Positions 24,283-32,845 of a stretch of 64,000 nucleotides of DNA are shown in pieces. This DNA comes from Actinomadura rifamycini DSM 43936 (lineage in GTDB: Bacteria > Actinomycetota > Actinomycetes > Streptosporangiales > Streptosporangiaceae): NCBI RefSeq assembly GCF_000425065.1, contig NZ_AULB01000008.1, positions 310,001 to 374,000 on the forward strand. Direction: 5' to 3'. How positions within the stretch are numbered: the first letter of the stretch is position 1; the number at the start of each line of letters is the position of its first letter. The position numbers were made by a program, and so were the translations under genes. The notes under the pieces are model-generated. The model saw nothing but the letters and a program-made list of their open reading frames with translations, made no database searches and was not told where the DNA came from.

Positions 24283-25722
24283 TCACCCCACGTGCGCCGG
24301 CGGCCGGGCGCCCACCGCCGCGCGCCCGTCGGCCGTCCGGCCGGGGATGAGCGCCAGGGCGGCCGCCGCGGCGAGGAGCGCGACGCCCGCGGCGGCGAGC
24401 ATGCCGGCCCGGAAGCCCGCGTTCAGCGCGACGCCGATGACGTGCTCGCCGTCGGCGAGCGCGTTCTCGGTGACCTGCGCGGACACCGCCACCACGAGGG
24501 CCAGGCCGAGCGCGCCGCCGACCTGCTGGGCGGTGTTGACGAGGCCGGACGCGAGCCCCGACTCGTCCGCCGCGGCCCCGGCGGTCGCGGCGATGGCGGT
24601 GCCGACGAACACCACGCCGGCGCCGAGCCCCATCACGATCGCGGGGCCGAGCACCTCGGCCGCGTAGTGGCCGGTCGCCGACATCCGGGAGAACCAGGCG
24701 AGCCCGCACGCGGCCACCGCCAGCGCGGCGCCCACCGGCACCCGGGGGCCGAACCGGGTGACGAGCCGCGACCCGAGCGCCGAGCCCGCGCCGATCGCGA
24801 TCGCCACCGGGAGCTGCGCCACCCCCGCCTTCACCGGCTCGTAGCCCTTGACCTGCTGCAGGTAGAGGGTCATGACGTAGAACATCGGGAAGATCGCCAT
24901 CGTCATCAGGACGGCCGCGAGGTTCCCGCCGGTCAGCGACCGGTTCCGGAAGACGCCGAGCGGGACGAGCGGGTTCCGCACGCGCGCCTCCACCGCGGCG
25001 AACGCCGCCAGCAGCGCGGCGGCCGCGGCGCCGAGCCCGAGCGTCCGCGCGGACGTCCAGCCCGCCTCGTTCGCGTCCACCAGCGTGTAGACGAGCAGCG
25101 CGAGCCCGCCGGTCACCGCGACGGCGCCGGCCAGGTCGAAGCCGCGGACCCGCTCGTCGCGCGCCTCGGGGAGCAGGACGGGCGCGAGCGCGAGCGCGGC
25201 GGCGCCGATCGGGACGTTGACGTACAGCACCGCCTCCCAGCCGAACCAGTCGGTGAGCAGCCCGCCGAGGATGGCGCCCGCGGCGCCGCCCGCGCCGGCG
25301 ACGGCGCCGAACAGGCCGAGCGCGCGGTTGCGCTCGGGGCCGGGCGCGAACAGCGTCATGATCAGCGCCAGCGCGGCCGGGGCGGCCAGCGCGGCGCCGA
25401 CGCCCTGCGCGGCGCGCGCGGCGACGAGCGTCCCGGCGTTCGGGGCGAGCCCGCCGACGAGCGAGGTGACGGTGAACAGCGCCAGCCCGGCCAGGAACAT
25501 CCGGCGCCGTCCGGCGAGGTCGGCGACCCGCCCGCCGAACAGCAGGAAGCCGCCGAACGCGAGCGTGTAGGCGTTGGCGACCCAGGACAGGTCGGCCTGG
25601 TCGAAGTGCAGGTCGCGGCCGATGGACGGCAGCGCGATGTTGACGATCGAGGCGTCCAGGACCAGGACGAACTGGACCGAGGTGAGCAGGGCGAGCGCGA
25701 GCCCCCGATGCCGTGCGGCCAT
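24283..25722 (-). CDS. DHA2-family MFS drug efflux transporter
   Basis: Fourteen-helix proton antiporter of the EmrB/QacA type, 479 aa. Helix 1 has the family motif LVLDASIVNIALPSIGRDL; motif A is FGGRVADLAGRRRMFLAG; motif C is AILGGLLTDWFGW. AAGGAG lies six bases before the ATG at 25722. Divergent from a TetR gene, with a strong sigma-A promoter and two operator-like sites between them. Most likely a drug or metabolite exporter induced through the TetR ligand. Confidence 0.93.
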   Translation of the reverse strand: MAARHRGLALALLTSVQFVLVLDASIVNIALPSIGRDLHFDQADLSWVANAYTLAFGGFLLFGGRVADLAGRRRMFLAGLALFTVTSLVGGLAPNAGTLVAARAAQGVGAALAAPAALALIMTLFAPGPERNRALGLFGAVAGAGGAAGAILGGLLTDWFGWEAVLYVNVPIGAAALALAPVLLPEARDERVRGFDLAGAVAVTGGLALLVYTLVDANEAGWTSARTLGLGAAAAALLAAFAAVEARVRNPLVPLGVFRNRSLTGGNLAAVLMTMAIFPMFYVMTLYLQQVKGYEPVKAGVAQLPVAIAIGAGSALGSRLVTRFGPRVPVGAALAVAACGLAWFSRMSATGHYAAEVLGPAIVMGLGAGVVFVGTAIAATAGAAADESGLASGLVNTAQQVGGALGLALVVAVSAQVTENALADGEHVIGVALNAGFRAGMLAAAGVALLAAAAALALIPGRTADGRAAVGARPPAHVG

Positions 25723-25738
25723 GCGCGGCTCCTTATCT

Positions 25739-25753
25739 GGAAGTCGAATTCCG
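25739..25753. promoter_or_regulatory. Operator-like site 2, MFS leader
   Basis: GGAA-N6-TTCC with flanking ATTCCG (minus strand CGGAAT-N4-CTTCC). It matches the site at 25779-25794 and lies 41 bp away centre to centre, close to four helical turns, between the predicted transcription start and the MFS ribosome site. Confidence 0.45.
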
Positions 25754-25772
25754 GTTCCGCTTGCATCGCGAG

Positions 25773-25802
25773 ACGATACGGAAGCCAGATTCCGCTTGTC
25801 AA
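25773..25802 (-). promoter_or_regulatory. Sigma-A (HrdB-type) promoter of the MFS gene
   Basis: Minus strand has a perfect TTGACA (25797-25802), 18-base spacer and TATCGT (25773-25778). The predicted start near 25766 gives a ~44-base leader with the AAGGAG site. It is one of the few textbook housekeeping promoters in the window. Confidence 0.7.
25779..25794. promoter_or_regulatory. Operator-like site 1 inside the MFS promoter spacer
   Basis: CGGAA-N6-TTCCG, a perfect inverted repeat lying exactly between the -35 and -10 elements. A repressor bound here would block RNA polymerase; the TetR protein encoded divergently is the obvious candidate. Confidence 0.5.
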
Positions 25803-25810
25803 TCACTTTA

Positions 25811-25843
25811 CCTAGACGCTCTAGAAAATCTAGAGCCTCTAGG
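25811..25843. repeat. 33-bp hyphenated palindrome upstream of tetR
   Basis: Arms 25811-25825 and 25829-25843 (CCTAGACGCTCTAGA and complement) pair at 14 of 15 positions around AAA. The core GCTCTAGA-AAA-TCTAGAGC is perfect. It lies between the MFS -35 element and the tetR start, 77 bp from the latter, and is strikingly AT-rich for this genome. Could be a second operator. Confidence 0.75.
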
Positions 25844-25919
25844 GATACGTGGGGATCGCCGGACCGTCCGGCGTCCGGGGCGGGGAGGCCGGCCCCTCGC
25901 GCGTGGTTCACTGGAGGCG

Positions 25920-26486
25920 ATGACCGCCGCCACCGGGCCGCGCCCCCTGCGCGCCGACGCACGCCGCAACCGCCGCCGCGTGCTGGACGCCGCGCGCACC
26001 GCGTTCGAAGAGGACGGCGTCGAGGTCCAGATGGAGGACATCGCCCGCCGCGCCGGCGTCGGCGTCGGGACGATCTACCGCCACTTCCCCACCAAGCAGG
26101 CGCTCATCGACGAGCTCGCCGCCGAGTGGCTGGCCGACGGCGCCGCCAACGCCGCCGAGGCCCTGCGCATCGACGACCCGTGGGAGGGCCTCGCGCACTA
26201 CGTGCGGCTGAGCTGCGACGTCATGGGCCGCAACCGCGGGCTGCGCACGGTGTTCGGCGACATCGGCCTGCTGTTCGACGAGAACACCGGCCCCGAGAAC
26301 CGGGACCTGCACGACCGCGTCACCCGGCTCCTCGACCGCGCCCGCGCCGCCGGGGCGCTCCGCGCCGACGTCGGGGTGCGCGAGTTCCGCACGCTGATGT
26401 GCGGGCTGGCGACGGCGGTCAACCTCGCCGGCCCCGAGGGCCGCCGCGTCTACGCCGACGTGCTCCTGCGGGGCCTGCGCGCCTGA
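25920..26486 (+). CDS. TetR-family transcriptional repressor
   Basis: 188 aa. N-terminal helix-turn-helix is clear (VQMEDIARRAGVGVGTIYRHFPTKQALIDEL), preceded by DARRNRRRVLDAA. The C-terminal ligand-binding half resembles the TetR_C group with an RNRGLRTVFGDIG segment. Start at ATG 25920 with GGAGG very close (2 bases), so a slightly different start is possible. Divergent from a DHA2 efflux gene; probable local repressor acting on the GGAA-N6-TTCC sites or the 33-bp palindrome. Confidence 0.9.
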   Translation: MTAATGPRPLRADARRNRRRVLDAARTAFEEDGVEVQMEDIARRAGVGVGTIYRHFPTKQALIDELAAEWLADGAANAAEALRIDDPWEGLAHYVRLSCDVMGRNRGLRTVFGDIGLLFDENTGPENRDLHDRVTRLLDRARAAGALRADVGVREFRTLMCGLATAVNLAGPEGRRVYADVLLRGLRA

Positions 26487-26502
26487 CTCGGGCGCGGCCG
26501 GC

Positions 26503-27561
26503 TCAGGCGGTGAGCCACGCGCGCATGCGGCGCTCGCAGTCGGCGATCAGCGGCGTCTCGACGTACTCGTCCTTCGTGTGCGCGAGCGTCGGCTCCCCCG
26601 GCCCGTAGTTGACGGCCGGCACGCCCAGCTCGGCGAACTGCGCGACGTCCGTCCAGCCGAGCTTCGCCCGGACCTCCGCGCCGGCCGCCCGGACGAACGC
26701 GTCCGCCGCCGGGTGCGTCAGCCCCGGCCGCGCCGCGGGCGAGGCGTCCGTGACCGTCACCGCGAACCCGTCGAAGATCTCCCGGAGGTACCGCTCGGCC
26801 TCGTCGAGCGACTTGTCGGGCGCGAACCGGTAGTTCACCGTCACGACGCACTCGTCCGGGATGACGTTCCCCGCGACGCCGCCGCGGACGAACACCGCGT
26901 TCAGGCCCTCGCGGTACTCGAGCCCGTCCACGACCGGACGCGTGGGCTCGTAGGCGCGCAGGACGTCCAGGATGCGTCCAGCGGAGTGGATCGCGTTCGA
27001 CCCCATCCAGGCGCGCGCGCTGTGCGCCCGCTCCCCCGCGGCCGCCACCTCCACCCGCATGGTGCCCTGGCAGCCGCCCTCGATCAGCGCGCCCGTCGGC
27101 TCCATCAGGACGGCGAAGTCGCCCGCGAGCAGCTCGGGACGCTCGCGGGCGAGCCGCCGCAGCCCGTTGCGGGACGCCTCGATCTCCTCGCACTCGTAGA
27201 ACACGAACGTGATGTCGCGGGTCGGCTCGGCCACCGTCGCGGCGAGCCGCAGCGCCACCGCGACGCCGCTCTTCATATCGGAGGTGCCGCACCCGTACAG
27301 CCGGTCGCCCTCGACCCGCGACGGCAGGTTCCCGTTCAGCGGCACGGTGTCGAGGTGCCCGGCCAGGACGACCCGTTCCGCGCGCCCGAGGTCCGTGCGC
27401 GCGACGACGTTGTGCCCCACCCGCTCGACCGCGAGGTGCGGCAGCGCCCGCAGCGCCTCCTCGACCGCGTCCGCCAGCGGACCCTCCCCGCCGCTCACCG
27501 ACTCGATGTCGACGACCGCCGCCGTCAGGTCCGCCACGTCCGAGAACAGATCAAGCCGCAT
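26503..27561 (-). CDS. dapE: Succinyl-diaminopimelate desuccinylase
   Basis: Dizinc M20 amidohydrolase of the succinylase branch of lysine/diaminopimelate biosynthesis. Metal-binding motifs are LAGHLDTVP, GTSDMKSG and the catalytic YECEEIEA. A C-terminal His ligand is in PGEPTLAHTKDE. Start taken at ATG 27561 (a TTG at 27570 would add three residues). TACGCT nine bases upstream suggests a leaderless or near-leaderless message. Together with dapD (28495) and dapC (52734) the window holds three enzymes of this pathway. Confidence 0.94.
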   Translation of the reverse strand: MRLDLFSDVADLTAAVVDIESVSGGEGPLADAVEEALRALPHLAVERVGHNVVARTDLGRAERVVLAGHLDTVPLNGNLPSRVEGDRLYGCGTSDMKSGVAVALRLAATVAEPTRDITFVFYECEEIEASRNGLRRLARERPELLAGDFAVLMEPTGALIEGGCQGTMRVEVAAAGERAHSARAWMGSNAIHSAGRILDVLRAYEPTRPVVDGLEYREGLNAVFVRGGVAGNVIPDECVVTVNYRFAPDKSLDEAERYLREIFDGFAVTVTDASPAARPGLTHPAADAFVRAAGAEVRAKLGWTDVAQFAELGVPAVNYGPGEPTLAHTKDEYVETPLIADCERRMRAWLTA

Positions 27562-27596
27562 GGTCGACAAGCGTACGCGGCAATAGGATCACCGGC

Positions 27597-28280
27597 GTGG
27601 AGACGCCCATCGAAGTGCACTGGTCGGCCCCCGCCGACGAGCCGCACATGCGCGACCTGCTGCCCGCCGCCGAACGCGACCGCTACGACCGCTTCGCCCG
27701 CGCCGAGGACAAGGCCCGTTTCGTCACCGGACGCTTCCTCGCCCGCACCGTCCTCGCCGCCCGGACCGGACTGGCCCCCGCGTCCATCGCGTTCACCACC
27801 GAATGCCCGCACTGCGGCGCCGACCACGGCAAGCCGCGCCTCCCGGGCCACGACGTCGACTTCTCGCTGTCGCACTCCGGCGACCGCGTCGTCCTCGCCG
27901 TCGCCGACGGCGTCCAGGTCGGCGTGGACGTCGAGCGCGAGAGCGACCGCGACATCGACCGCCTCGCCGAGATGGTCCTCGCCGCCCCCGAGCGCGACGC
28001 GCTCGCCGCCCTGACGCCCGAAGGGCGCAAGCGCGCGTTCCACGTCTACTGGAGCCGCAAGGAGGCCGTCCTGAAAGCCACCGGCCACGGCCTGGCGGCC
28101 CCCATGACCGCCCTGCACCTCTCCCCGCCCGACACCGCCCCCGAGCTCCTGAGCTGGGACGACGACAAGGCCGTCGGCTCCGTCCGGCTCGCCGACCTGT
28201 CCCCCGGCCCCGGCTACGCCGCGTCCCTCGCCGCCCTGACCCCCCACCCCCTGAAGCTCACCGAACACCCCGCCCCCTGA
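27597..28280 (+). CDS. 4'-phosphopantetheinyl transferase (Sfp type)
   Basis: Activates carrier proteins of fatty acid, polyketide or peptide synthases by transferring the phosphopantetheine arm from CoA. Signature motifs are FSLSHSGDRVVLAV, VGVDVERESDRD (Mg-binding Asp/Glu) and the catalytic WSRKEAVLKATGHGL. A CPHC pair sits near residue 65. 227 aa. Start is GTG 27597 with TAGGAT seven bases upstream and no ribosome site, so it looks leaderless. Divergent from dapE with only 35 bp between. No synthase genes are in the window, so it probably serves clusters elsewhere. Confidence 0.93.
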   Translation: METPIEVHWSAPADEPHMRDLLPAAERDRYDRFARAEDKARFVTGRFLARTVLAARTGLAPASIAFTTECPHCGADHGKPRLPGHDVDFSLSHSGDRVVLAVADGVQVGVDVERESDRDIDRLAEMVLAAPERDALAALTPEGRKRAFHVYWSRKEAVLKATGHGLAAPMTALHLSPPDTAPELLSWDDDKAVGSVRLADLSPGPGYAASLAALTPHPLKLTEHPAP

Positions 28281-28342
28281 CCCACCGCCCCCAGGACGCC
28301 TCGGGGAAGACAGCGCGCGCACCCCCTCACCCCACAACCACC

Positions 28343-28445
28343 CGCAGCGGGCCACGCACCCCGCCGCGCGGCCAGGCAGGTGCGCGCGGGTGTAAGCGGG
28401 AGTCGCGCGGCCCATCGCAGCGGGCTGCAACCCCTGCCGCGCGCG
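28343..28445. repeat. Imperfect direct repeat in the PPTase/dapD intergenic region
   Basis: About 30 bp beginning CGCAGCGGGC and ending GCCGCGCG occurs at 28343-28372 and again at 28416-28445 with several differences. GC-rich arms (ACCCCCTCACCC near 28321 and GGGTGGGAGGGGGT near 28445) also pair roughly, so the segment probably folds and may terminate the two convergent genes. Confidence 0.5.
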
Positions 28446-28494
28446 GGTGGGAGGGGGTCGCGCGCGGCCGGAGGGCGCTTTGCGGCGGCGTCCG

Positions 28495-29328
28495 TCAGCC
28501 GAGGCCGTGGTCGCGGAGGATGTCGTTCAGCTCCGCCTTGTTGTGCCGCTGGCCCTCTTCGAGGCGCTTGAGGATGAGCACCGCCGGGAGGCCGAACGTG
28601 CCGCCCTTGAACTCCTTGGTGCGGGTGCCGCCGACGGCGACGCACCAGTCGGGGATGCGGCCGCGGCTGATCTCCTCGCCGGTCTCGACGTCGATGACCG
28701 GCATGGACGCCGACAGGTTCGTGCCCGAGCCGACGACGGCGCCCTTGCCCACGCGGGCGCCCTCGACGATCATCGAGCGGCTGCCGATCATGGCCTCGTC
28801 CTCGACGATGACGGGCTTGGCGTTCGGGGGCTCCAGCACGCCGCCGATGCCCACGCCGCCGGACAGGTGGACGTTCTTGCCGATCTGGGCGCACGACCCG
28901 ACGGTGGCCCAGGTGTCGACCATCGTGCCGGAGTCGACGTAGGCGCCGAAGTTCGTGAAGGACGGCATGAGGACGACGCCCGGCGCGAGGTAGGCGCCCC
29001 AGCGGGCGATCGCGCCGGGGACGACGCGGACGCCGTCGAGGCGGCTCTTCAGCGGGATGCGGTCGTGGTACCGGAAGTCGCCGACCTGCGAACGCACCAT
29101 GCCGAGCACCTTGAAGCTGAGCAGGATCGACCGCTTCGCGCGCTCGTCCACGACCACCTCGTCGGTCGCGGGGTCGACGAAGGCCACGCGGGCCTCGCCG
29201 GTGTCGAGCTGGTCGACGGCCGCGGTGATGGCGGCGCGCGCGTCGGCGTCGTCCGGCGTGAGGTCGGCGCGCCGCTCCCACAGCTCGTCGATGACGTCGG
29301 AGATCGGGCTGGTGAACGTTTCGGTCAT
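28495..29328 (-). CDS. dapD: Tetrahydrodipicolinate N-succinyltransferase
   Basis: Left-handed beta-helix acyltransferase that succinylates tetrahydrodipicolinate. Hexapeptide-repeat turns are visible through GAYLAPGVVLMPSFTNFGAY, TWATVGSCAQIGKNV and GIGGVLEPPNAKPVIVEDEA. The N-terminal helical domain and the length (277 aa) match the E. coli-type DapD rather than the longer mycobacterial form. The C-terminal acceptor-side sequence is GRIPDWCVAVGGTRTKEF. TAAGCT eight bases upstream and CAGGGA suggest a very short leader. Confidence 0.95.
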   Translation of the reverse strand: MTETFTSPISDVIDELWERRADLTPDDADARAAITAAVDQLDTGEARVAFVDPATDEVVVDERAKRSILLSFKVLGMVRSQVGDFRYHDRIPLKSRLDGVRVVPGAIARWGAYLAPGVVLMPSFTNFGAYVDSGTMVDTWATVGSCAQIGKNVHLSGGVGIGGVLEPPNAKPVIVEDEAMIGSRSMIVEGARVGKGAVVGSGTNLSASMPVIDVETGEEISRGRIPDWCVAVGGTRTKEFKGGTFGLPAVLILKRLEEGQRHNKAELNDILRDHGLG

Positions 29329-29372
29329 GTTCCCTGAGCTTACTGGTGGCCTGTTCCCGGTACGGTCTTCGC

Positions 29373-30263
29373 GTGGCTGTATGGGCGAGGTCGAAGTCGC
29401 GTCCCGCGGAGGGACCGGACGGTGGCGTGCCGCGCCGCCGCCGGCGCTGGGCCGTCATCACGTCCGTCTTCGTGCTCCTGCTCGGCGTGGGCGGATACGC
29501 GACGTACCAGTGGACGCGGCCGTACCTGCACGGGACGGGCTGCGAGGCGAGCACGGCCGCGGGCAAGATGTCGCTGAGCCTGGAGCAGGGCGCGAACTCG
29601 GCCACGATCGCGGCGGTGGCGTTCCGCAAGGAGCTGCCCGAGCGGGCCGTGGTGATCGCGTACGCGACCGCGATCCAGGAGTCGCACCTGCGGAACCTGG
29701 CGGGCGGCGACCGCGACTCGGTGGGCATGTTCCAGCAGCGCCCCTCGCAGGGCTGGGGCACGCCGGAGCAACTCCGCGACCCGGTGGTGTCGACGAGCAA
29801 GTTCTTCGACGGGCTCGTCCAGGTGAAGGACTACCTCGACAAGGACCTGCACGTCGCGGCGCAGGAGGTGCAGCGCAGCGCGGACGGGTCCCTGTACCAG
29901 CAGCACGAGCCGGAGGGCGAGCTGCTGGCGGCGGCGTTCACCGGGAAGGAGCCGGCGGCCGCGCGGTGCTGGTTCCCGCCGGACGAGCGGACCGAGCCGC
30001 GCCGGGACGAGGCCGTGCGGGAGATGCGGCGGGCGTTCGGCGGCGGTCTGAAGGCGTCCGGCGCGGCGTCGGGGCAGTGGACGGCGCTGGCGGTGCCGGG
30101 CGAGCGGATCGGCTGGGCCGCCGCGTCGTGGGCGGTGACGCACGCGCAGGCGTACGGGCTGACCGAGGTGCGGCACGCGGGCCGGGCGTGGCGCGCGGAG
30201 TCGGGCCACGACGGCTGGGCGTCGGACCCGGACGCCCCGAAGGACCGCGTGATCATCCGCTGA
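29373..30263 (+). CDS. Membrane-anchored lysozyme-fold-like protein
   Basis: About 296 aa. An Arg-rich start and one transmembrane helix (WAVITSVFVLLLGVGGYATY) anchor an external domain. The segment VVIAYATAIQESHLRNLAGG ... DSVGMFQQRPSQGWGTPEQL is the pattern of goose-lysozyme/lytic-transglycosylase folds, with the Glu of QES in the catalytic position. It may cut peptidoglycan, or be a non-catalytic relative. GTG 29373 is preceded six bases upstream by TACGGT and lacks a ribosome site, so it is likely leaderless; an upstream GTG at 29346 is possible. Divergent from dapD. Confidence 0.7.
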   Translation: MAVWARSKSRPAEGPDGGVPRRRRRWAVITSVFVLLLGVGGYATYQWTRPYLHGTGCEASTAAGKMSLSLEQGANSATIAAVAFRKELPERAVVIAYATAIQESHLRNLAGGDRDSVGMFQQRPSQGWGTPEQLRDPVVSTSKFFDGLVQVKDYLDKDLHVAAQEVQRSADGSLYQQHEPEGELLAAAFTGKEPAAARCWFPPDERTEPRRDEAVREMRRAFGGGLKASGAASGQWTALAVPGERIGWAAASWAVTHAQAYGLTEVRHAGRAWRAESGHDGWASDPDAPKDRVIIR

Positions 30264-30379
30264 CCGCCCGCGGCGCCGCGGGCGTCGGGCGTCCTCGGGC
30301 CGTCCGGCGGCGATGACGCTCGGTCGCGGCACCCGTGCGGCGTGTGCATGCCGGGCGGCTGCGGGGGAAGCGTGTCGGC

Positions 30380-31564
30380 ATGGAGATCCCGCGGACCCTG
30401 GTGCTGACCGGGCATTTCCCCCCGGAACCGGGCGGGGTGCAGACGTTCACGTGGGAGCTGGTGCGGCGGCTGCCCGCCGACCGGCTGGTCGTGGTGGCGC
30501 CCGCGCGGGCGGGGGCCGCGGGGTTCGACGCGGGCCTGCCGTTCCCGGTCGTCCGGCGGCGCGGATACCTGCTGTTCCGCGGGCTGGCGCGGCTCGCCGC
30601 GCGGCACCGGATCGAGGCCGGGTGGATCACCGCCGCCGCCCCGTTCGCGATGTACGCGCCGTTCGTCCGGGCGGCGGGGGTGCGGCGGCTCGTCGGGTCG
30701 ACGCACGGGCAGGAGCTCGGCTGGTTCCGGGCGGCGCCGACGCGGGCGGCGCTGCGCGCGGCGGCCGGGTCGTTCGACGCCCTCACGCACCTGTGCGCGT
30801 CCACGCTGCCCGAGCTGGAGGGCGCGCTCGGCGGCCGCACCCGGCTCGTGCGGCTCGCGGGGGCCGTCGACACCGACCGGTTCCGGCCCGGCCTGGACGG
30901 CTCGGCGATCCGGCGGCGGCACGCGCTCGGGTCCGGCCCGGTGGTGCTCAGCGTGGCGCGGCTCGTCCGGCGCAAGGGCCACGACACGCTGATCCGGGCG
31001 TGGGCGGACGTGGTGCGGCGGCGGCCGGACGCGCGGCTCGTCATCGTCGGGGACGGCCCGATGCTGCGCCGCCTCACCGAGCTGGGCGAGCGCGCCGCCC
31101 CCGGCTCCGTCACCGTGGCCGGCCCGGTGTCCGACGGCGACCTGCCGCTGTACTACGCGGCCGCCGACGTGTTCGCGCTGCCCTGCCGGGACGACCGCCG
31201 CGGGCTGCAGACCGAGGGGCTCGGGCTGTCGACGCTGGAGGCGTCCGCGGCCGGGCTCCCGGTGGTGGTCGGCCGGTCGGGCGGCAGCCCCGAGTCCCTC
31301 GTGGACGGACGGACGGGCGTGCTCGTCGACGCGTCCCGCGGCCCGGACGAACTGGCCCTCGCGCTGCACCGGCTGCTGGCCGATCCCGGACGCGCCCGCG
31401 CGATGGGCGCCGCGGGCCGCGCCTGGACGCGCGCGGAATGGAGCTGGGACGGCGCGGCGGCGCGCCTCGCCGCCCTGCTGCGCGGCTCCCCGGCCGGCGC
31501 GCCCGGCGCGCGGGAGGGCCACGGACCGGGGGTGGAGCCCGCATGGGACTCAAGGATCGGCTGA
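30380..31564 (+). CDS. GT4 glycosyltransferase (PimB-like paralogue)
   Basis: 394 aa GT-B transferase with LTGHFPPEPGGVQTFTWELV at the N-terminus, donor-site LSVARLVRRKGHDTLIRAW and the acidic motif TEGLGLSTLEASAAGLPV. Clearly related to the gene at 12967-14049: both share the spacing of these motifs and the terminal EWSWD segment. Start is ATG 30380. The last 22 bp overlap the MFS gene downstream, so the two are coupled. Acceptor unknown; mannosyltransfer to a phosphatidylinositol-type lipid is plausible. Confidence 0.86.
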   Translation: MEIPRTLVLTGHFPPEPGGVQTFTWELVRRLPADRLVVVAPARAGAAGFDAGLPFPVVRRRGYLLFRGLARLAARHRIEAGWITAAAPFAMYAPFVRAAGVRRLVGSTHGQELGWFRAAPTRAALRAAAGSFDALTHLCASTLPELEGALGGRTRLVRLAGAVDTDRFRPGLDGSAIRRRHALGSGPVVLSVARLVRRKGHDTLIRAWADVVRRRPDARLVIVGDGPMLRRLTELGERAAPGSVTVAGPVSDGDLPLYYAAADVFALPCRDDRRGLQTEGLGLSTLEASAAGLPVVVGRSGGSPESLVDGRTGVLVDASRGPDELALALHRLLADPGRARAMGAAGRAWTRAEWSWDGAAARLAALLRGSPAGAPGAREGHGPGVEPAWDSRIG

Positions 31565-32793
31565 ACCGCCGGGACTTCCGGCGGCTCATCGTCGGCCAGG
31601 CCATCTCGTCGTTCGGCGACTGGATGGGCACCCTCGCGCTGATGTACTTCGTGCTGGAGATCTCCGGCTCGACGACCGCCGTCGGCGGGGTGCTGGTGCT
31701 GCGGCTGCTGCCGTCCGCGCTGGGCGCGCCGCTCGCCGCCCGGGTGGTGACCCGGTGGCGGCGCCGCAGCGTGATGCTGTCGTCCGACCTGATCAGGGCG
31801 GGGATGGCGGTGACGCTGCCGCTGCTGCCGTTCCTGTGGTGGGTGTACTTCTGGGCGTTCCTCATCGAGGTCGTGGGGCTGATCTTCCTGCCGGCCCGGG
31901 ACGCGGCCGTCCCGTTCCTCATCGAGGACGACGAGGACGAGCACGACACGAGCACGCTGGAGGTCGCGAACGGCATCACGATGGCGACCTCGTACGGGAT
32001 GATCCCGGTGGGCGCGGGCGCGTTCGGTCTGATCCTGTGGGCGTCGAACCAGGCGGGCTGGGAGGGCCACTGGCGCTACGTCGTGGTCTTCTGGTTCAAC
32101 GCGCTGACGTACCTGGCGTCCTACGTGGCGGTCCGATCGATCCCCGACCTCGGGCCGGGGCCGCACGAGCGGCGGGCGGCGGAGCGGGAGACCGAGACGC
32201 AGCGCGGGTTCGTCGCGGCGCTGCGGCTGCCGACCGTGCGGGGCGTGATCCCGGGCGTCGCCGTCATCGCCCTCGGCCTCGGCGCCCTGTTCTCCCTCGG
32301 CGTGGTGTTCGTGCGGAACGTACTGGGCGCGGGCGCGATCGGGTTCGGCGCGCTCGTCGTGCTGTTCGGGGTCGGCGCGCTCATCGGGCTGCTGCTCGTC
32401 CACCGCAAGGGCTGGAACCTGCTGTCGCAGATCCGGACCGGGACGGTGGTGCAGGGCGTGGTGATCACGCTGATGGGGGCGCTCGCGTCCACGGCGTGGT
32501 CGTTCGTCGGCGCGGTCCTGTTCGGCGCGGGCGCCACCAGCGCGCTCGTCGGCGGCATCACCTACCTGCAGGAACGGCTCGGCGGCGGGGACCGCAACCT
32601 CGCCCTCACCGCCTTCCACGCGACGCTGCGGTTCGGCCTGGCGCTGGCGGCGCTGCTGTCGGGCCTGGCGGCGGACCTGCTGGACGGCGCGGACGCCACG
32701 CCGCTCGGGATGGCCCCGGCCCAGTTCGTCCTCATGCTGTCGGGACTGGTGGTGCTCGCGGGTACGCTCCTGGTCCGCGCGCCCCCCGCGTGA
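31543..32793 (+). CDS. MFS transporter (MFS_3/EntS-like)
   Basis: 416 aa with about twelve hydrophobic segments. The start GLKDRLNRRDFRRLIVGQAI, then SSFGDWMGTLALMYF and LLPSALGAPLAARVVTRWRR, follows the MFS_3 (transmembrane secretion effector) pattern. A charged cytoplasmic loop (EDDEDEHDTSTLEVAN) sits between helices. GGAG precedes the ATG. Coupled to a GT4 gene; whether it exports a glycosylated product is only an inference from that overlap. Confidence 0.85.
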   Translation: MGLKDRLNRRDFRRLIVGQAISSFGDWMGTLALMYFVLEISGSTTAVGGVLVLRLLPSALGAPLAARVVTRWRRRSVMLSSDLIRAGMAVTLPLLPFLWWVYFWAFLIEVVGLIFLPARDAAVPFLIEDDEDEHDTSTLEVANGITMATSYGMIPVGAGAFGLILWASNQAGWEGHWRYVVVFWFNALTYLASYVAVRSIPDLGPGPHERRAAERETETQRGFVAALRLPTVRGVIPGVAVIALGLGALFSLGVVFVRNVLGAGAIGFGALVVLFGVGALIGLLLVHRKGWNLLSQIRTGTVVQGVVITLMGALASTAWSFVGAVLFGAGATSALVGGITYLQERLGGGDRNLALTAFHATLRFGLALAALLSGLAADLLDGADATPLGMAPAQFVLMLSGLVVLAGTLLVRAPPA

Positions 32794-32815
32794 GACCCGC
32801 GTCACGGCGGGGCGA

Positions 32816-32838
32816 TGTCACACTCGTCGCGGGGCGTC
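32816..32838 (+). promoter_or_regulatory. ECF41-like promoter elements before the sigma gene
   Basis: TGTCACA (32816-32822) and CGTC (32835-32838) match the two halves of the promoter reported for ECF41/SigJ sigma factors. The spacer is 12 bases, shorter than the ~16 reported, so function is uncertain. The CGTC lies seven bases before ATG 32846, which would give a leaderless autoregulated transcript. Confidence 0.4.
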
Positions 32839-32845
32839 CCCTCTC

